Source: Thunnus maccoyii (Eukaryota > Chordata > Actinopteri > Scombriformes > Scombridae). Taken from it: a DNA stretch of 64,000 nt. This document shows positions 12,901 through 44,712 of the stretch, piece after piece (the stretch's first letter is position 1; each line of letters begins with the position of its first letter). The translations under genes were made by a program, and so were the position numbers. The stretch spans positions 2,294,001 through 2,358,000 of the forward strand of contig NC_056551.1 of the NCBI RefSeq assembly GCF_910596095.1, in the 5' to 3' direction. The notes beneath the pieces were generated by a model. It was not told the DNA's origin and did no database searches. It saw only the letters and a list, made by a program, of their open reading frames with translations.

Positions 12901-15716
12901 TTGCAGATGTTTCCAGCACTGTAGAGCAACTCCCCTCCAGGTCCTCGGAGTTCAGCCGTCTCTGGTTGGATCTCGCTGTACTCCACCACCTGGGAAACAC
13001 CTTGAACCCTGCAAACCACGCCCACTGGCTCTGCAGGGTATGCCTTCTCCACCACCTGACACATATGATGTGTGTTAGGTATGGAAAAGGTGCTTAGCCT
13101 TGCTTAGCATAAAGAGTGGAAATACCATACATACATAGAAATGTAAAAATCACAGTTTGTGTTGAGGAGAGTTCTACGTACTGTAACTATTTCTTGGCGA
13201 ACAACAGTTTATCCATCCACCTTGTATTACTGTGCAGCCTGTCCAGTTACAGGTAAGCACATGGTTAAGTATTGATCTTTATTCAAGCTGGACAGCACCA
13301 AACCTGGCAACCTCGCACTGATGACTGGACTCCTGGAAAGTCACTGCATTCAGCTGTTGTTTGCCAAGAAATAGTACCAGCAGGAAACTTCCTAGAATTG
13401 CAAATTCGTTTTACATTTTTGTGTGGATGCAGATTAAACGAACAAGATATAATGCGTAAATTAGTGAGTCTGAGAGGTGTTGGTAGGTATGTTTTTAAAT
13501 TTTGGACAGTCAGGCTAGCGACTTCCAGTCAATACGCTAAGCTAGGCTAATCACCTCCCTGCTCCAGTTCTGTATTTAATGCAGAAATGAGAGTGGGGGT
13601 AATCTTATTTCCCATAATGCTGGGTTATTCCTTTAATGCACTGAAGTTCATGCACTCTACTGTCTAATATTACTCTACCTTGGCTCCACAGTCAGCCCCT
13701 TTGCTAACACAAAACCCAATAAACACGGGGTCAGCCATCTTGACCAGGATGTTGTCCACACAGTACACATGCAGGTACTCCACTCCCCTCTTCTTCATGT
13801 CCTCCAGCACTTTGTTTTCCACCAACGCCCGGTACAGACCACCATTCCCATCTGACAGACAGTGCAGTGGTTTTTGAAACAAACTATCCTGGACATATAT
13901 CTGTGGCATTAAGTGAAAGCACTGATGATTCCACTGGTATTTGTTGCTGGATGTTGTGACTGAGCTGATATGCACCTACCTGGGGCCATGGCTATCTTCC
14001 CTTTACTCTGCAGGATGACCTTTCCATCAAAGGTGACTGCTGGGATCATCCTTTGCTCAAACATAACAATGTTTGATGGCTCCAGACCAAAGTAGTTGTT
14101 GTCCTTGAAGAACTGCTCAGTGGGAGCCAGAGTGAACTCACTGGTCATTATGTACCTGAGGAGTTGCAATAGTACACACAATAGTTTTAAGATTATATTT
14201 GCTTGCTATAATCTTCTCATAAAACGTCTTTAAGGTTAGTCATAGAGGCAATTACAGCCATGTTTTTATCACCTTACATTCCACAAATGATCAGAGTAGT
14301 GGAGTAAGGTTCATCATAGTCTTACCATGGAACGGTGCATTTTGAACCATGCTTGGCGTCTGCCAGCTCCTGGATTTTGTGAATGCGCTCTGCCTGTATT
14401 TGATACAAGGTTTTGCCACTTGGTAGCCCAACGTTATACATCCCTTTGGGATACTGAACGCCAAGACGGGTCCCCTGACCGCCAGCCAAGAGCAGGACTC
14501 CAACTCGATTCTGTGAGATTTGCAACAGCCCTGTCAAAAAATAGTAGTACTATGAGCAGAAGTACAGTAGGATGTATTGTGTGTAAGTGAACTTTACTAA
14601 TTTGTGATCAAGGCCTTTAAACTTTACAACAGCCTTAATAGAACACTATCACCCTTTGACATACTCTTAAAGTGAAAACTTTTATAAAACTTTACTAGCT
14701 TGCTATTAACCTTTAACTTATGACTGCTTTCACAATGCTGTGGTAGAGTTGTTCAGTGGTTTAAAGGACAGGTTCACAGTTTTTCAAGTGTGTCTTAAAA
14801 CAACAGTCAGGAGCCCAAATGAACACTGAAACATGTTTTTCTTGCTGTTATCATTCCCCCTGTTCATACTGACCATTAGAAGATCTCTTCATAATGCACT
14901 TACAATGGAAGAAATGGGGGACAAAATCACTTGATATGACTAACTCAGACTGCTGAAGCCTCATATAAGCTTCAGACCAACGTTTAAATGCATGCTTGCA
15001 CAAAATTGATTGTAAAAATAGAAAAAACACTTTATTTTAAGCAATGGAAATGTTGTTTCTTCTTTTTTACTTTCCGGTTAATCCTGTTGCAAGATGTGAT
15101 GTGAGATGGTGATACATGTTCAGGATGAATTGATTAATCTCAAGACATTTCTAAGTGTATACAAGTAAATGTTCATGGTGTTAAGAAAAACAGGGAGACA
15201 ATGGCTGCCTCCAAAGCAGAAACACACTTTCATAAATCTCATGTGTATTAGTGGTAAGATCAGCAAGCAGGGAAACAGTTTTAACATATCTGACAAAAAT
15301 ACAAAGTCTTGTTTGTTATGTTGTTATTTGTTATTCAGTTATCTGACTCTTCCTCTTCTTTTATTCTACACACTTTCGCAATTTACAAATTACCGTAATC
15401 CCTCTAAAATACTGCACCGGTGATGTTGAAATTCACCTTCATTTTCCCACTCTGCAAGAGACTTTTTGTCACTTTTCCTCACGCTGCCGATGAACTCTGG
15501 AGGGACTGGCTCTATGTGTTGGTCCAGGCTGTCAGGCGGGCAGGCTGCAGCCCTCACAGCCCCATCACAGTGACCCTTCAGTCCCTTTAGATCCAGCTGA
15601 GACAGCTCCAGGAGAAAACTGTCCCTCTCCTCCTCACACAGCTCCGGCCAAAACTGCAGGATGTGAGCCTGTCCCGCTCTCTCTAAACTCTGCTTCACTT
15701 GCTCCAAAGAAAGCAT
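9929..15716 (-). CDS. uap1l1: UDP-N-acetylhexosamine pyrophosphorylase-like protein 1, complete
   Basis: Nine coding exons on minus: 15716-15437, 14530-14326, 14155-13980, 13851-13679, 13055-12862, 11752-11612, 11501-11316, 10295-10229 and 10015-9929 (1509 nt, 502 aa; human about 507). Exon 2 has the nucleotide-binding loop [18 protein letters not shown] of UDP-sugar pyrophosphorylases. Exon 4 has the GNGGLY and [15 protein letters not shown] segments, exon 5 EPVGVVCRV and NICNHFF, exon 6 [13 protein letters not shown], exon 8 CEISPLVSY. The family makes UDP-GlcNAc/GalNAc from UTP and HexNAc-1-phosphate in the cytosol; the specificity of the L1 paralogue is less certain. MTSEFTL, VMFEQR and AYPAEPVG favour UAP1L1 over UAP1. 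The ATG at 15716 is preceded by TTACAG, so a 5' UTR intron may abut it. The exon 7 donor (GTCAGA) is weak, but the frame requires it. Confidence 0.94.
10790..11168. repeat. Fold-back MITE family A, partial copy (right half)
   Basis: Contains the words GCTAAGCTAAGCTAACC, TTCATATTTA and GTGGTATCAATATTCTCATCTAAC in that order, and ends TTATTCCT. This is the right half of a fold-back element also found at 13.1-13.6, 44.6, 55.2-55.4 and 57.5-57.7 kb. It lies in uap1l1 intron 7. Confidence 0.7.
12010..12290 (-). mobile_element. Repeat with a hammerhead-like core, possibly a Penelope-type pLTR remnant
   Basis: Read on minus, the segment 12088-12050 is CATATGA, a GGC-loop-GCC stem, GAAAC, then GGTC and TAACAATAAAG. 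This has the layout of hammerhead ribozymes (CUGAUGA, stem II, GAAA, cleavage triplet GUC) known from Penelope-like retroelements. The first core box differs at two of seven positions (CATATGA for CTGATGA). I recall the phrase around GAAACG as part of a dispersed fish repeat. Assignment to Penelope is an inference; no reverse transcriptase or GIY-YIG sequence is seen. It lies in uap1l1 intron 5. Confidence 0.4.
13080..13640. repeat. Fold-back MITE family A, near-complete degraded copy
   Basis: The left half has GCTTAGCCTTGCTTAGCATAAAG and the right half has ACGCTAAGCTAGGCTAATC, its inverted counterpart, ending TTATTCCTTTAA. The middle includes GTGAGTCTGAGAGGTGTTGGTAGG, which recurs at 55.3 kb. 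It lies in uap1l1 intron 4. Confidence 0.7.
14755..15010 (+). repeat. Dispersed percomorph repeat in uap1l1 intron 1
   Basis: Begins AAAGGACAGGTTCACAGTTT and continues with CTTAAAACAACAGTCAGGAGCC and CTTCATAATGCACTTACAATGG. I recognise this as a sequence repeated across percomorph genomes; class unknown to me. Only one copy is present here, so the call rests on memory. Confidence 0.45.
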
Positions 15717-16477
15717 GTTGTCTCTCTGTAACAAAGCAAACCGTGGAGTAGATCAACAGATGCACACATCAAACTTCCTTCTGCCAGTAGGATGAAGGTA
15801 CTGTAGGACTGTGGCTACTTGTTTGGAGGAAATGACTGTGTGTCATGAGCAACTCGTGACCGTACTCTCGGATCCAAACAAGGATCCTGCGGTGAAATAC
15901 TCAAATATAACAGGATATACTTCTCCAGCCGAATGAAAGACGTCTTTATGCTGCTACAGGTTTACACACGCGGACAAACATGTCTGAAATAGCTTTCTGA
16001 AAAAAAATGACTTCCTGTCAGTCTGCACCGAGCCATTAGACCAGAGGTTAAAATGTGCTGACTCAGCGTCGGCATCAGCTGATACCGCCCGATATTCAAA
16101 CTAGTCAGTGCAGCATAAAGTAACAATATATATGTAACAATATATCAATATATTTACAGACGGCATCAAACGTTCTACGCTTTACGGCCCCTTGCCGTTA
16201 CGCGTCAATAACTAGCTGCGTAGGGACCGTCTCCAAATTTCACACCAAGAAAAAAACATTTACCCAAGGTAGTAATGTCATTTAATGTTCATTTCATTTC
16301 AGCTAAAATATAATTAATAGATAATTAACTACAATTACACGCACTTATTACCAAATTAGGCATCAAATGTGGAAAGTAAAAAAAGTACATAAAATATTAC
16401 TATTGTAGCCTATTTAATTTGTACTACGTGATAATTATAATGTAATTAATTCAAATACAGTAGACTACTTAGAGAAT
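15717..16477 (-). promoter_or_regulatory. uap1l1: uap1l1 5' UTR/promoter and upstream intergenic DNA (inferred)
   Basis: Upstream of the uap1l1 start, CpG words cluster at 15860-16210 (CTCGGATCC, CACGCGGAC, TTACGCGTC). A TTACAG acceptor-like site directly before AGAGACAACATG suggests a leader intron. Beyond 16260 the DNA becomes very AT-rich with nothing recognisable. Confidence 0.4.
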
Positions 16478-16761
16478 CACAAAATGTCCATATATATATG
16501 TGTGTGTGTGTTTTTGAAAAAAGTGCATATTCACAGATTCTGGATTTTTCAATGAGGGGGAGGTAGCAGATGTAATTTTAAGAATTTTAGCTCAGAAATC
16601 AAACTTTTTGTTGTGGAAGCAGAGCATTTTATACGTCTTCCTCCAGACATAGAGGAAGACTTATGAAATGCTCTGCTTGGAAAAGTAATTTTATATAAAA
16701 TCCAGAATCTGTGAATATGCACTTTTTTAAAAAAGCATATATATTTTTGGTCATTTTGTGC
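16478..16761. repeat. Hairpin-forming MITE-like element
   Basis: Ends are inverted: CACAAAATGTCCA on the left against TGGTCATTTTGTG on the right. Next come AAAAAAGTGCATATTCACAG and, on the right, its complement around 16715-16735. The centre is a 25-bp stem with two mismatches flanking an 8-nt loop (GCAGAGCATTT to 16645, AAATGCTCTGC to 16678). An 80-nt stretch in the left half lacks a partner, suggesting an insertion or a right-side deletion. Confidence 0.75.
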
Positions 16762-16939
16762 TTTTTATTTGATAGTGAAGAGATGGCAGGAAGCTAGGGG
16801 AGAGAGAGATGGGTTATGGCATGCAGCAAAGGTCTGCTCCTGAAATTGAACCGCAGATGTTGCAGCAATGTGGCACGCATCCCAACCAGCTGCAAATATT
16901 TTTTATTTCAAACATTTAACTGCTGGATACAAGATGTCT

Positions 16940-17165
16940 CCTACGTCACACTTGTGTAAGTTTAATACTGGACCACAATTGGTTCCAGACTAGTTGTGAT
17001 GTCACAAATCATGCTCATGTGAACAGGTGTTACACTGGGATTTAAGGTGAACACAGAGAAACTTTCCTCCTTCAGCAGATGACTCTGCACATACATCATT
17101 CTGCACAGAGAAGCTCAAACATCCAACTGCAGGAACAAAAGAAAAAACATATTTTTGAGTGGAAG
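16940..17165 (+). repeat. Dispersed repeat family B, copy 1
   Basis: Shares ordered words with 50145-50335: CACACTTGTGTAAGTT, ACCACAATTGGT / ACCACGATTGGT, CTAGTTGTG, GTCA(C/T)AAATC, CTTCAGCAGAT and ACATATTTTTGAGTGGA. The two copies are about 33 kb apart in the same orientation. Confidence 0.8.
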
Positions 17166-17374
17166 TGTTTTACTTTAGTCAAATGTCGAGTGCAAGACTT
17201 TTACTGGTAATTACAGGTGTGAAAGAAAAGATCCGTGTGTAAATCATGTGCCCAGGGATTTACAATCTTTTCAATAGCTTCCATGTCATGTGACCAAACT
17301 CCGAATCAATACTGAATTGTATTACTACACTTGACAAATAAGATACACCTCTTTTTTTTATTGGATTTTAATGC

Positions 17375-17955
17375 CTAATTGTTCAGTTTGGCCGGGTGGC
17401 CAGATTTAGGAAGACTGTTGTTGGTTCCAAACTTTTTCAGTTTGAGAATGATGGAGGATACTGTGCTCTTGGGCACTTTCAATACTGCAGAAATTTTCTT
17501 GTATCCTTCCCCAGAACTGTGCCTTGACACAGTCCTGTCTCAGAGAGCTACGGACAATTCTCTCAACCTCGTGACTTGCTTTTCACTCTGACATACACCA
17601 TCAACTGTGAGACCTTATACAGACAGGTGTGTGCCTTTCCTAATCATGTCCAATGAATTCAATTAGGCACAGGTGGACTCCAATCAAGTTGTAGAAGCTT
17701 CTCAAGGACCATTGATAGAAGAAGAATGAATCAGAGCTCAACTGCGAGTGTCATAAAAAAGGGACTGAATACTTGTGTAAATGACATATTTCAGTATTTT
17801 ATCTTTTATTAATTAACAAAACACTCCAAAAACCTGTTTTTGCTTTGTCATTGTGGTGTGTTGTATGTAGAGTGATGATGGGAGAAAAAAATTATTTGAA
17901 TCCATTTTAAGATAGAAGTAGGATGGAAGATTTTTATTAAACACTAATAAAACGT
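17375..17955 (-). mobile_element. Tc1-like transposon fragment: transposase N-terminal HTH plus 5' flank
   Basis: On minus, 17560-17385 reads as SRHSSGEGYKKISAVLKVPK, continuing through a SIILK..KKFGT segment to LPKSGHPAKL. This is the N-terminal paired-like helix-turn-helix of Tc1 transposases. An in-frame TGA replaces an expected CGA Arg codon just before it, a typical CpG decay. The DDE catalytic domain is absent. The rest, to about 17955, is the non-coding 5' part of the element. It lies between uap1l1 and slc25a25. Confidence 0.75.
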
Positions 17956-18019
17956 TTAATGTGGGAGTTTAATGTCAAATGAACCCAAATGAAAACACTC
18001 AACCAGTTCAATGCTGAAC

Positions 18020-21000
18020 TAATTTATTTAACAGCTGATCTCAAACAAGCATAAATATTATTGTCAGCATAACATTCTTTCATTGGATGCATCTACACAC
18101 TGACAACTACTGTACAAGTTCTCACATACTCATACATCTTGGTCACTTACAGCTAGCATAGTAAAATAAATTAGAAATATATATATATTGAATACATTTA
18201 GTAAACTATGCCACCATTTACCAATATACATTGTAGCCTTCAGCTTGTATAGTCTAGTAGTTCCTGTACATTTAAAGTTCCACTGGCGATTTGCCCCACT
18301 GCCTGTTGGTCAGTACAACATCCAGTAAAGGCGACTTTTAAGACATCAGAACGCTACTGTTCACTGTACAAAATATGGAAAAAAAACATTTACACGCAGC
18401 CACAGAGTGACATCATTCTGTGTCACTGCTTTATGCATATATATCAGTATTGAGCAAATGTAATCTTTTCTTCTCCACCAGTTACAAAGACACAGCGCGG
18501 TTTTTCAAAAGCAAGTAAGGCAGCTGACAAAAGCAGCCTGACATTCTGCATTATACACTGATTGTACAGTCCAATGGTTTGTACAGCAGGGGAGCTGGCC
18601 TTTTAATGAACACGCACTCATTCAGTCCCGAGAGATCCTGTTCAGATAGTGTCAGTCAGATGAAATGCAGGGTTTGTAGCTTTTTTTGTTGAACTGTCTC
18701 TGATGTGAAAAAATCAGACGGCGTCATCAGAGGAATCTTGAATATTAAACCATACCAAAGTCGCATCTATCACTCCAAAACAAACCACGAGCCTCAGTTT
18801 ACTCTAAAATATCAAAGAGCCACCTGAATATGAAATCATTCAGCACAACCAACAGATCAAATTCAGTCAATCAATCAATTTTTTGTAAAAATAAATACAT
18901 AAATACAGTCATAAATAAATTAAAAAAAAACACAGGAAGTAAAGCAGAGTAAAGTAAAGTGCAAACAACGTCCCACAGACTCCACCTTTTACAGTGTTCA
19001 GGTGCTTTACAGAGAGGCTCGGCACCCAAGGCACTCACGGGAATCTGATCATTTGACACAGGCAGCAGTCGTGTTGAGTGTTACCTCTGCTCGGATGTCA
19101 TGCCATTTGACTATAAGGAGTGTTTATTTGCATCGTACAAGCCGGTGAAGTCAGATGTATCCCACAACCGGCTTCTGTTCACAGCTCTAAACTTTACAAC
19201 AATGACCTGTTATTACTGAACAAACCACAGATCATTGTGATGTTTGAAGAGAGGAGCTCTGTGCGGTAGTGTAATCCTCCCGACAATATGTAGAACAGCA
19301 TCTTCCTGTTTGATTTCTATTTTTTTCTGAGATTTGAAAGAAGTATTTTTAATTCCATTAGTCCCATATTCACGTTATAATATTTTCTATTCTATCTGAC
19401 GCATACTGCAGTTGAAGCCGTAATCAGATTAACATTATTAAAACTAAAGTTTCATGACTTGTGTTCTGTAAAAATCAGGATTATTTAATTTGTTAAAGAC
19501 CCGATTGTTGCTCTGGAGGCAAAGTTAAAGCAGCTTAAGCCTGCTGCTATGGCAACAATAAAATCACTACAAATCCTACAGAGCACATGGAAGAACAGAC
19601 ACAGATTTGTAAATGGTGCTTTGCCTGATTGGAAATTTCTACAATTATGGCAAGAATTCAAGCTTTTACTTGGTAGGGAGTGCAAAGTTTTCCAGTGCTT
19701 CACAGCAACCACATGACATCATATGTAACATCCAAAAATAGGGGAAGCTGTTCTCCTGATCTTTAGTATTAAAGACTACTTCTGTTTATAATCCTCCCTC
19801 ACTATGATGACCAGCCCCCAAACCTATCCAAGTAGCTTCAGTCAGAGTTGGTCTCGTTGTGCTGTTTCTCTTGCTGTCACTCAGTTTACAGGGAAATTTA
19901 TAATTCACAATAATGCACAATAACTGTGTGTTCAGACAGAGAATCTTGGGGAACAAATTCAATGCGGATTAGCACAACCAAACATAAACGAATACCTTTT
20001 TTTCCATCCGCTCTTCAAAGCGTCCTCGCTAGCAGCCACGTTCGTTGCACCCCACAGTGCAAAAGTGCAGCTCGGAACAAAACATAATAACAGTTGTGCT
20101 ATTTCTAGATCCTCGGCTTGATAATATTTCAAAATAAAAAGGATTCCTTCCTTTGGAAGCATGAATGTGTTCAAGTAATTTCTTGACAAAATGTCTATGG
20201 AAAGTTCATATTTGGGCCTGAGGGGGGCGCCGCAGTGTCCATGATAGAAAGCTTCATCCTCTGGGGAGAATGAATGGAAATATTGAGATATTGAAAATGA
20301 CAAACACACAAAGCATTGTGATTGTTTTGTGTGTGTGGCTGATCTATTCTGCAGGAGGTGTGTGCTTTCACAAAGTCAATGTTTTTTTTAGAATGCTGTC
20401 ACAACCTTCATGCAAGGTAGTGGACGTAAGAATAAACAGTGGCGATAAAAAGTAGATGAAAAAAAAAAAAGATCTTGACCTGTTAGAAGCTAGCTGCAGC
20501 TGAATCTATTTTTACATAATATGACACATGCACAGTGGAAAGCTACATACCTTAAAGGGTTACATCCTCATCAGCTATGGTCAGAGTCACTGTACTTTTG
20601 ATAAGTAGTGTGCAGGTCTTCCAGTAGGGAGACATGGGAAATGCTTTTGTGATTTGTCTTAGCAAAGCCCTTCAAGACAAAGACGATACCCACCCAGCAG
20701 CACAGTCAGTGCCCACATTAAGCAAGTACGTGTTACTGGAACACCAGTAAACCACTTCAATGAATTCAATGTAAACGTTTGTCTTTTAAGATAAAGTGAA
20801 CAGGTGTTGAAGCAGTGCTGGGTATTTAGAATGCTTTAAATAAGAGCAAACAACAGAAAAAGCTTCAATCAAGTTTTCGTCCATCCAGGAAGTCTTCATT
20901 CCTACTTTCAGATTCTCTCCCTCTTCGATCACATATCCTATTTATCCTTTAACCCTGGAAATTGATCATTTGACATAAATGTCTTTCGTTTCAGCTGCTT

Positions 21001-21080
21001 TTCAATCTTCGGCCCCAAAGAAAAGCAAAAAAAAAAAAAAAAAACCTTTGGCCCTTGATCTCCTGTGTCCGCTTCCCTCC
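18020..21080 (-). other. slc25a25: slc25a25 3' UTR (extent uncertain)
   Basis: About 3 kb follow the slc25a25 stop codon without other coding sequence. Minus-strand AATAAA signals occur at 19123-19128 and about 18023-18028, so either a 1.95-kb or 3.05-kb UTR is possible. A pure A-run of about 18 sits at 21028-21045. No named repeat was recognised. Confidence 0.45.
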
Positions 21081-41029
<19,949 letters not shown>

Positions 41030-41391
41030 CAATGTCCGTCACTGTTCAGCTGTTGTATAGCTCGAACATAGACTGTCTATCAAGATATATACAGATATAT
41101 ACAGTCTAAGCTCGACTCGTAGCTTCGTCAGAGAGCAGAGGCCACTGTTCACCTCGAGCCCGGACTACCACGTCACATGTCCCTCCATTTCAGCCGGCTC
41201 TGAAAGCATAAAAACTACAACTGCCGGTGAGCTTAAACCCGGCTTTTCACCACTAACACATCTAATCATTCGCGGAGCTCACCTGAGACAGAAAAGCGAC
41301 CTCTCGGTAATTCCTCTTGCTCACTTGGCGCGGCTACCGAGCGTTTTCAACGTAACCTAATGTGATGTTGTATTAGCGAAGGATACGTGGT
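41030..41391 (-). promoter_or_regulatory. slc25a25: Promoter region of the long slc25a25 first exon (inferred)
   Basis: CpG-containing sequence directly upstream of the long first exon (CTCGAGCCCGGAC, GCCGGCTC, TTGGCGCGGC words at 41155-41335). A short duplicated GATATATACAG lies at 41084-41103. It is bounded upstream by the inverted-repeat element at 41392. Confidence 0.4.
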
Positions 41392-41950
41392 GCCGGGTGT
41401 TTCGTTTCAACGAGTGACCGTGTTAATTGGTGACTCTCAGCAGAATGCATTTGTGGTTGTCGTAGTGACGGCAGCTGTGGAAAACACGACCAGAACACGT
41501 AGTTGTCCTCGTAAAAGCCTTAAATTCTCTTAAATTGAATGTTCAGTATAGTATATATTCGTCTGGTCCTGTTTGTGGAGAAAAAACATAGATTAGCATA
41601 GCAGCTAGCGTCTTCTGAGGAATTTGACATTATACAGATTAATTGGTTGAATATGGGCCACTTTCCAATTGAGGATAACAGCATAAAAACCCAAAATAAA
41701 CTATATGTTTGTTTCCCACATTATAAGAAACGTTACTTGGGGTGAATGCGTCTTGCTGAGCACAATTTAACTTACATAAACGAGTGGCGTAGATAATACA
41801 CACAAATGAGTATGTATTTAAAATTGATTAAAGTAAAACTGAAGGCTGTTCTTGTATTTTTCAATAGCTGCCGTCCCTACGAGCAACCAAAACTCATTCG
41901 GTTGAGAGTCACCAGTTAACACGGTCACTCGTTAAACCGCAACACCGGGA
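41392..41950. mobile_element. MITE with about 85-bp terminal inverted repeats
   Basis: The left arm 41392-41476 and the reverse complement of 41866-41950 share CGAGTGACCGTGTTAA, TGGTGACTCTCA, GAATG and GACGGCAGCT in the same order. The inner 390 bp is AT-rich without an ORF. It lies about 360 bp upstream of the long slc25a25 first exon, between the divergent slc25a25 and naif1 genes. Superfamily unresolved. Confidence 0.85.
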
Positions 41951-41959
41951 TGAGGAGGA

Positions 41960-42330
41960 CCCTGAGCTGTCAGCGCCCTGACTGAAAATACTGACTGAAA
42001 ATACTTAAAATACTGACTGAAAATACCTTCACAGCAGAATGTTAGGGTTCATACTGAGCTCGTGTGTCGCACATCACGCACAATACGTTTCCTGTTATAA
42101 ACACCGTTATGGAGAAGTGTTCATCCCGATGTTTGAATACCGTTAACTTCCCGACCGTTGAAGAGAAAACGATATTTGGCTCCGGGAACCGGGTGCGCCC
42201 AACGTCTCGCTTTAAAACGCGAGATTAGAGCGTGATCGCATCAGGAGTCTAGATGCAGACCTACACGACACACCCACTTTACTACATGACACGCCCACTT
42301 TACTAGACGACACTTTACTGCGCGACATGT
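41960..42330. repeat. Short tandem repeats upstream of slc25a25
   Basis: About three copies of TACTGACTGAAAA at 41988-42026 and three imperfect copies of CGACAC(ACGC)CCACTTTACTA-like units at 42265-42320. A short hairpin CTCGCTTTAAAACGCGAG is at about 42207-42224. Confidence 0.7.
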
Positions 42331-42893
42331 CCTTCAGCAAATAACTCGTGAAAAACTTAAATGGAAAATAGAGAATGTTTAAAGACAATATAAGAATATA
42401 GAACAAAAGTCAGTGAATATTGGGAAATCTGGTGACAGTTATTTCAGGATGAAACACTTTGTACTGTGGCCAGTGCAACATTTCTCCCAGCATCAGCTTT
42501 TTTTTTTTTTTAAATTGTGAGTTTCAAGCAATTAGCACTGTACTTATTTCATGTCTATGAATAAAAGGTAATTCACACCAGAAACCTTGTAGCTGAATTT
42601 ATCTAATATGTAAAACTTTGGTGGAACATGGGCAAACATGTGCTCCCTGTTGTTAGATAATGCATGTATGATGCAATGTTATGATATAACAAGACAAAGT
42701 TAAACATTTTCTGAAAAAAGTTTTGAATGGAAAACCCTCTTCAAGACCTTTCCTTTTTCTACATTATTTTATTTGAGAAACATGGATCTATTTTTTTCTT
42801 TGTAAAGTTAAATTAGGTATTGGCAGTGTTGGGTGATTTGACCATAAACACAGTGAAACAAAGGGATTTTGTCATTGTTGTTATTTTTGTCAT

Positions 42894-42894
<1 letters not shown>

Positions 42895-42926
<32 letters not shown>
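42895..42926. repeat. Homopolymer T32
   Basis: Thirty-two consecutive T on plus. No retroposon body was recognised beside it. Confidence 0.95.
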
Positions 42927-42928
<2 letters not shown>

Positions 42929-43129
42929 CTATTCTGTAAATAGCTAGGAAATGTAAATCAGGACTGCTTTAAGCCAATACTGGATTTACAGGATTCATGA
43001 ATTGAAGTATCTTTATTTGTCAGGTATTGAAATAACTGGATAAGCTAAAAGCAGACATCATCTGGATGTTTATATATATAATATAATATAAAATTAAGAT
43101 TTTATCTATATTGCCCAATTATTATTACA

Positions 43130-43500
43130 TATACAGTCAAAAGTGTGGGCACACTTTCTCATTCAAGTACTATACTTCAAATGATACTAGTAATCCGTCT
43201 ATCAGATCTTTGTCATTTTAGTGCTCTATTTAGCACTACAACTATTGCTGAAATGGCTCCAGCAAAACTTTTTTTCAGCAGACATTTTGACATGTGACAG
43301 TAGGAAAATAATAAACGTAATGATGGCTGAATTGCATTCAGGTTCAGGGTCTTGGTATTGTTTATGCTGGATCACTGTCACAGTGTCATGGCTTACTGGG
43401 ACAGAGCCATCGTTAATGTTATTTTGTAACACCTGTGCTTTTCCTATTATGACAAGTCTAAATGTCTGCTGTGAAAAAGGCCTGTATGCAACTGCTGCCA
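43130..43500 (+). repeat. Tc1-TIR-like repeat family D, copy 1
   Basis: Starts TACAGTCAAAAGTGTGGGCACAC, like the inverted ends of some Tc1 elements, and carries CCTGTGCTTTTCCTA followed by AAATGTCTGCTGTGAAAA. The same two landmarks in the same order occur at 45825-46200. Confidence 0.6.
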
Positions 43501-44582
43501 CTCTTCCTGCTGTTAATTATTAATACTACTACTACTGTTAATACTAGTATATTTACTGCCAGTAAAGATACATATGTTATTTTATGTAGATAACACATCT
43601 TTAGATTGCTTTTTTTAGTACTTCTGCTCCTGCTTGTTTAAGTTACTACTACTATTACTGTTAATACTTGCCTGACTATTGGTACTGCAAGTACTGCTAT
43701 GCATTGACTGCTGTTTGCTGTGCTGTGGCAAACTCATTCTAATGACTCAGTAACAGATGAAAGGACTTCAGGAGGGTCTGACCCTCCCTAACCCTTTGAC
43801 AATGTCCCTTCCAAATACGTGCTTCCTGTTGTCCAGAATTCAATGTAAACAGGTTTATTTGAATTCTCTATTTTTATCTCGTATTTATGAAGAAGAGAAA
43901 AAGTATAAACAGTAGCTAAGCTGCTAACTGGAAATGTGTTCTACTAGTTTCAGCCACAAGAGCTCAGGAGTGCACAGTTGTACAAGCTCCTTTAAAAGTT
44001 CCTTGTGGAGTTTTTGATTACTAGTGCAGTTATGGAGCAGTGTTTTGATGACTAACTTCCTGTTCTGTTTGTATCTTGTGCTCCACTAACATGTGCACGA
44101 GGACACACGCATACACTCATGAGCATGTGAGTGACTAGATACACATCACTGCTGACAGTTTCACACTGTTAAACCGACTGAGAGTTGATGGTGGTATTGT
44201 ACCAAAACACATAGCAAGAGGCAGGACAAAGACTGCCCACTGATGTAAACAACACAGCTTTCACAATATGTAAAAAATGCACTCAACAGGTTTGTTAGGT
44301 CTCAAGGATACACACAGTAGAATGAGAAACACTAAATATAAATAATATTACTCCACAGAATACCTTGAAGCTCACCACAATGTCTAAACTATTGTCTGAA
44401 TCATTCCATAAATACATTCCTACTTTTCCCAACATTACACATTTTGTAAATATCAAGCATTAAGCCTTTAGTGTAAGTAAGTGAAATATGATAAAGACAG
44501 AAGTAACCCTGAAAAATATTAAACTGAGCAAGAAAAAAATATATACTTGTTTGTTAAATAGTTGGTTGGTGTAAAATGTGTT

Positions 44583-44712
44583 ATGAAGGAGAAGTTCGTC
44601 ATTTTGGGATATTTGCTTTCATTCTGAGAGTGAGATGAGACGATCAATATCAATCCCATGTCTATGCATCAGGTACAGAACTGCAGTGGTTAGCCTAGCT
44701 TAGCATAAAGAC
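44583..44712 (+). repeat. Fold-back MITE family A, left-half copy
   Basis: Has ATTTTGGGATATTTGCTTTC, GAGATGAGACGATCAATA and GGTTAGCCTAGCTTAGCATAAAGAC: the left half of the element seen at 13.1 and 55.2 kb, with the right half missing. Confidence 0.65.

Noticed and set aside
17379-17591. Plus-strand frame over the Tc1 relic
   Set aside because: Shadow of the minus-strand transposase HTH; the antisense reading is the meaningful one.
19959-20309. 116-codon open frame on minus in the slc25a25 3' UTR
   Set aside because: No similarity to a known protein and no start context; located in presumed untranslated sequence.
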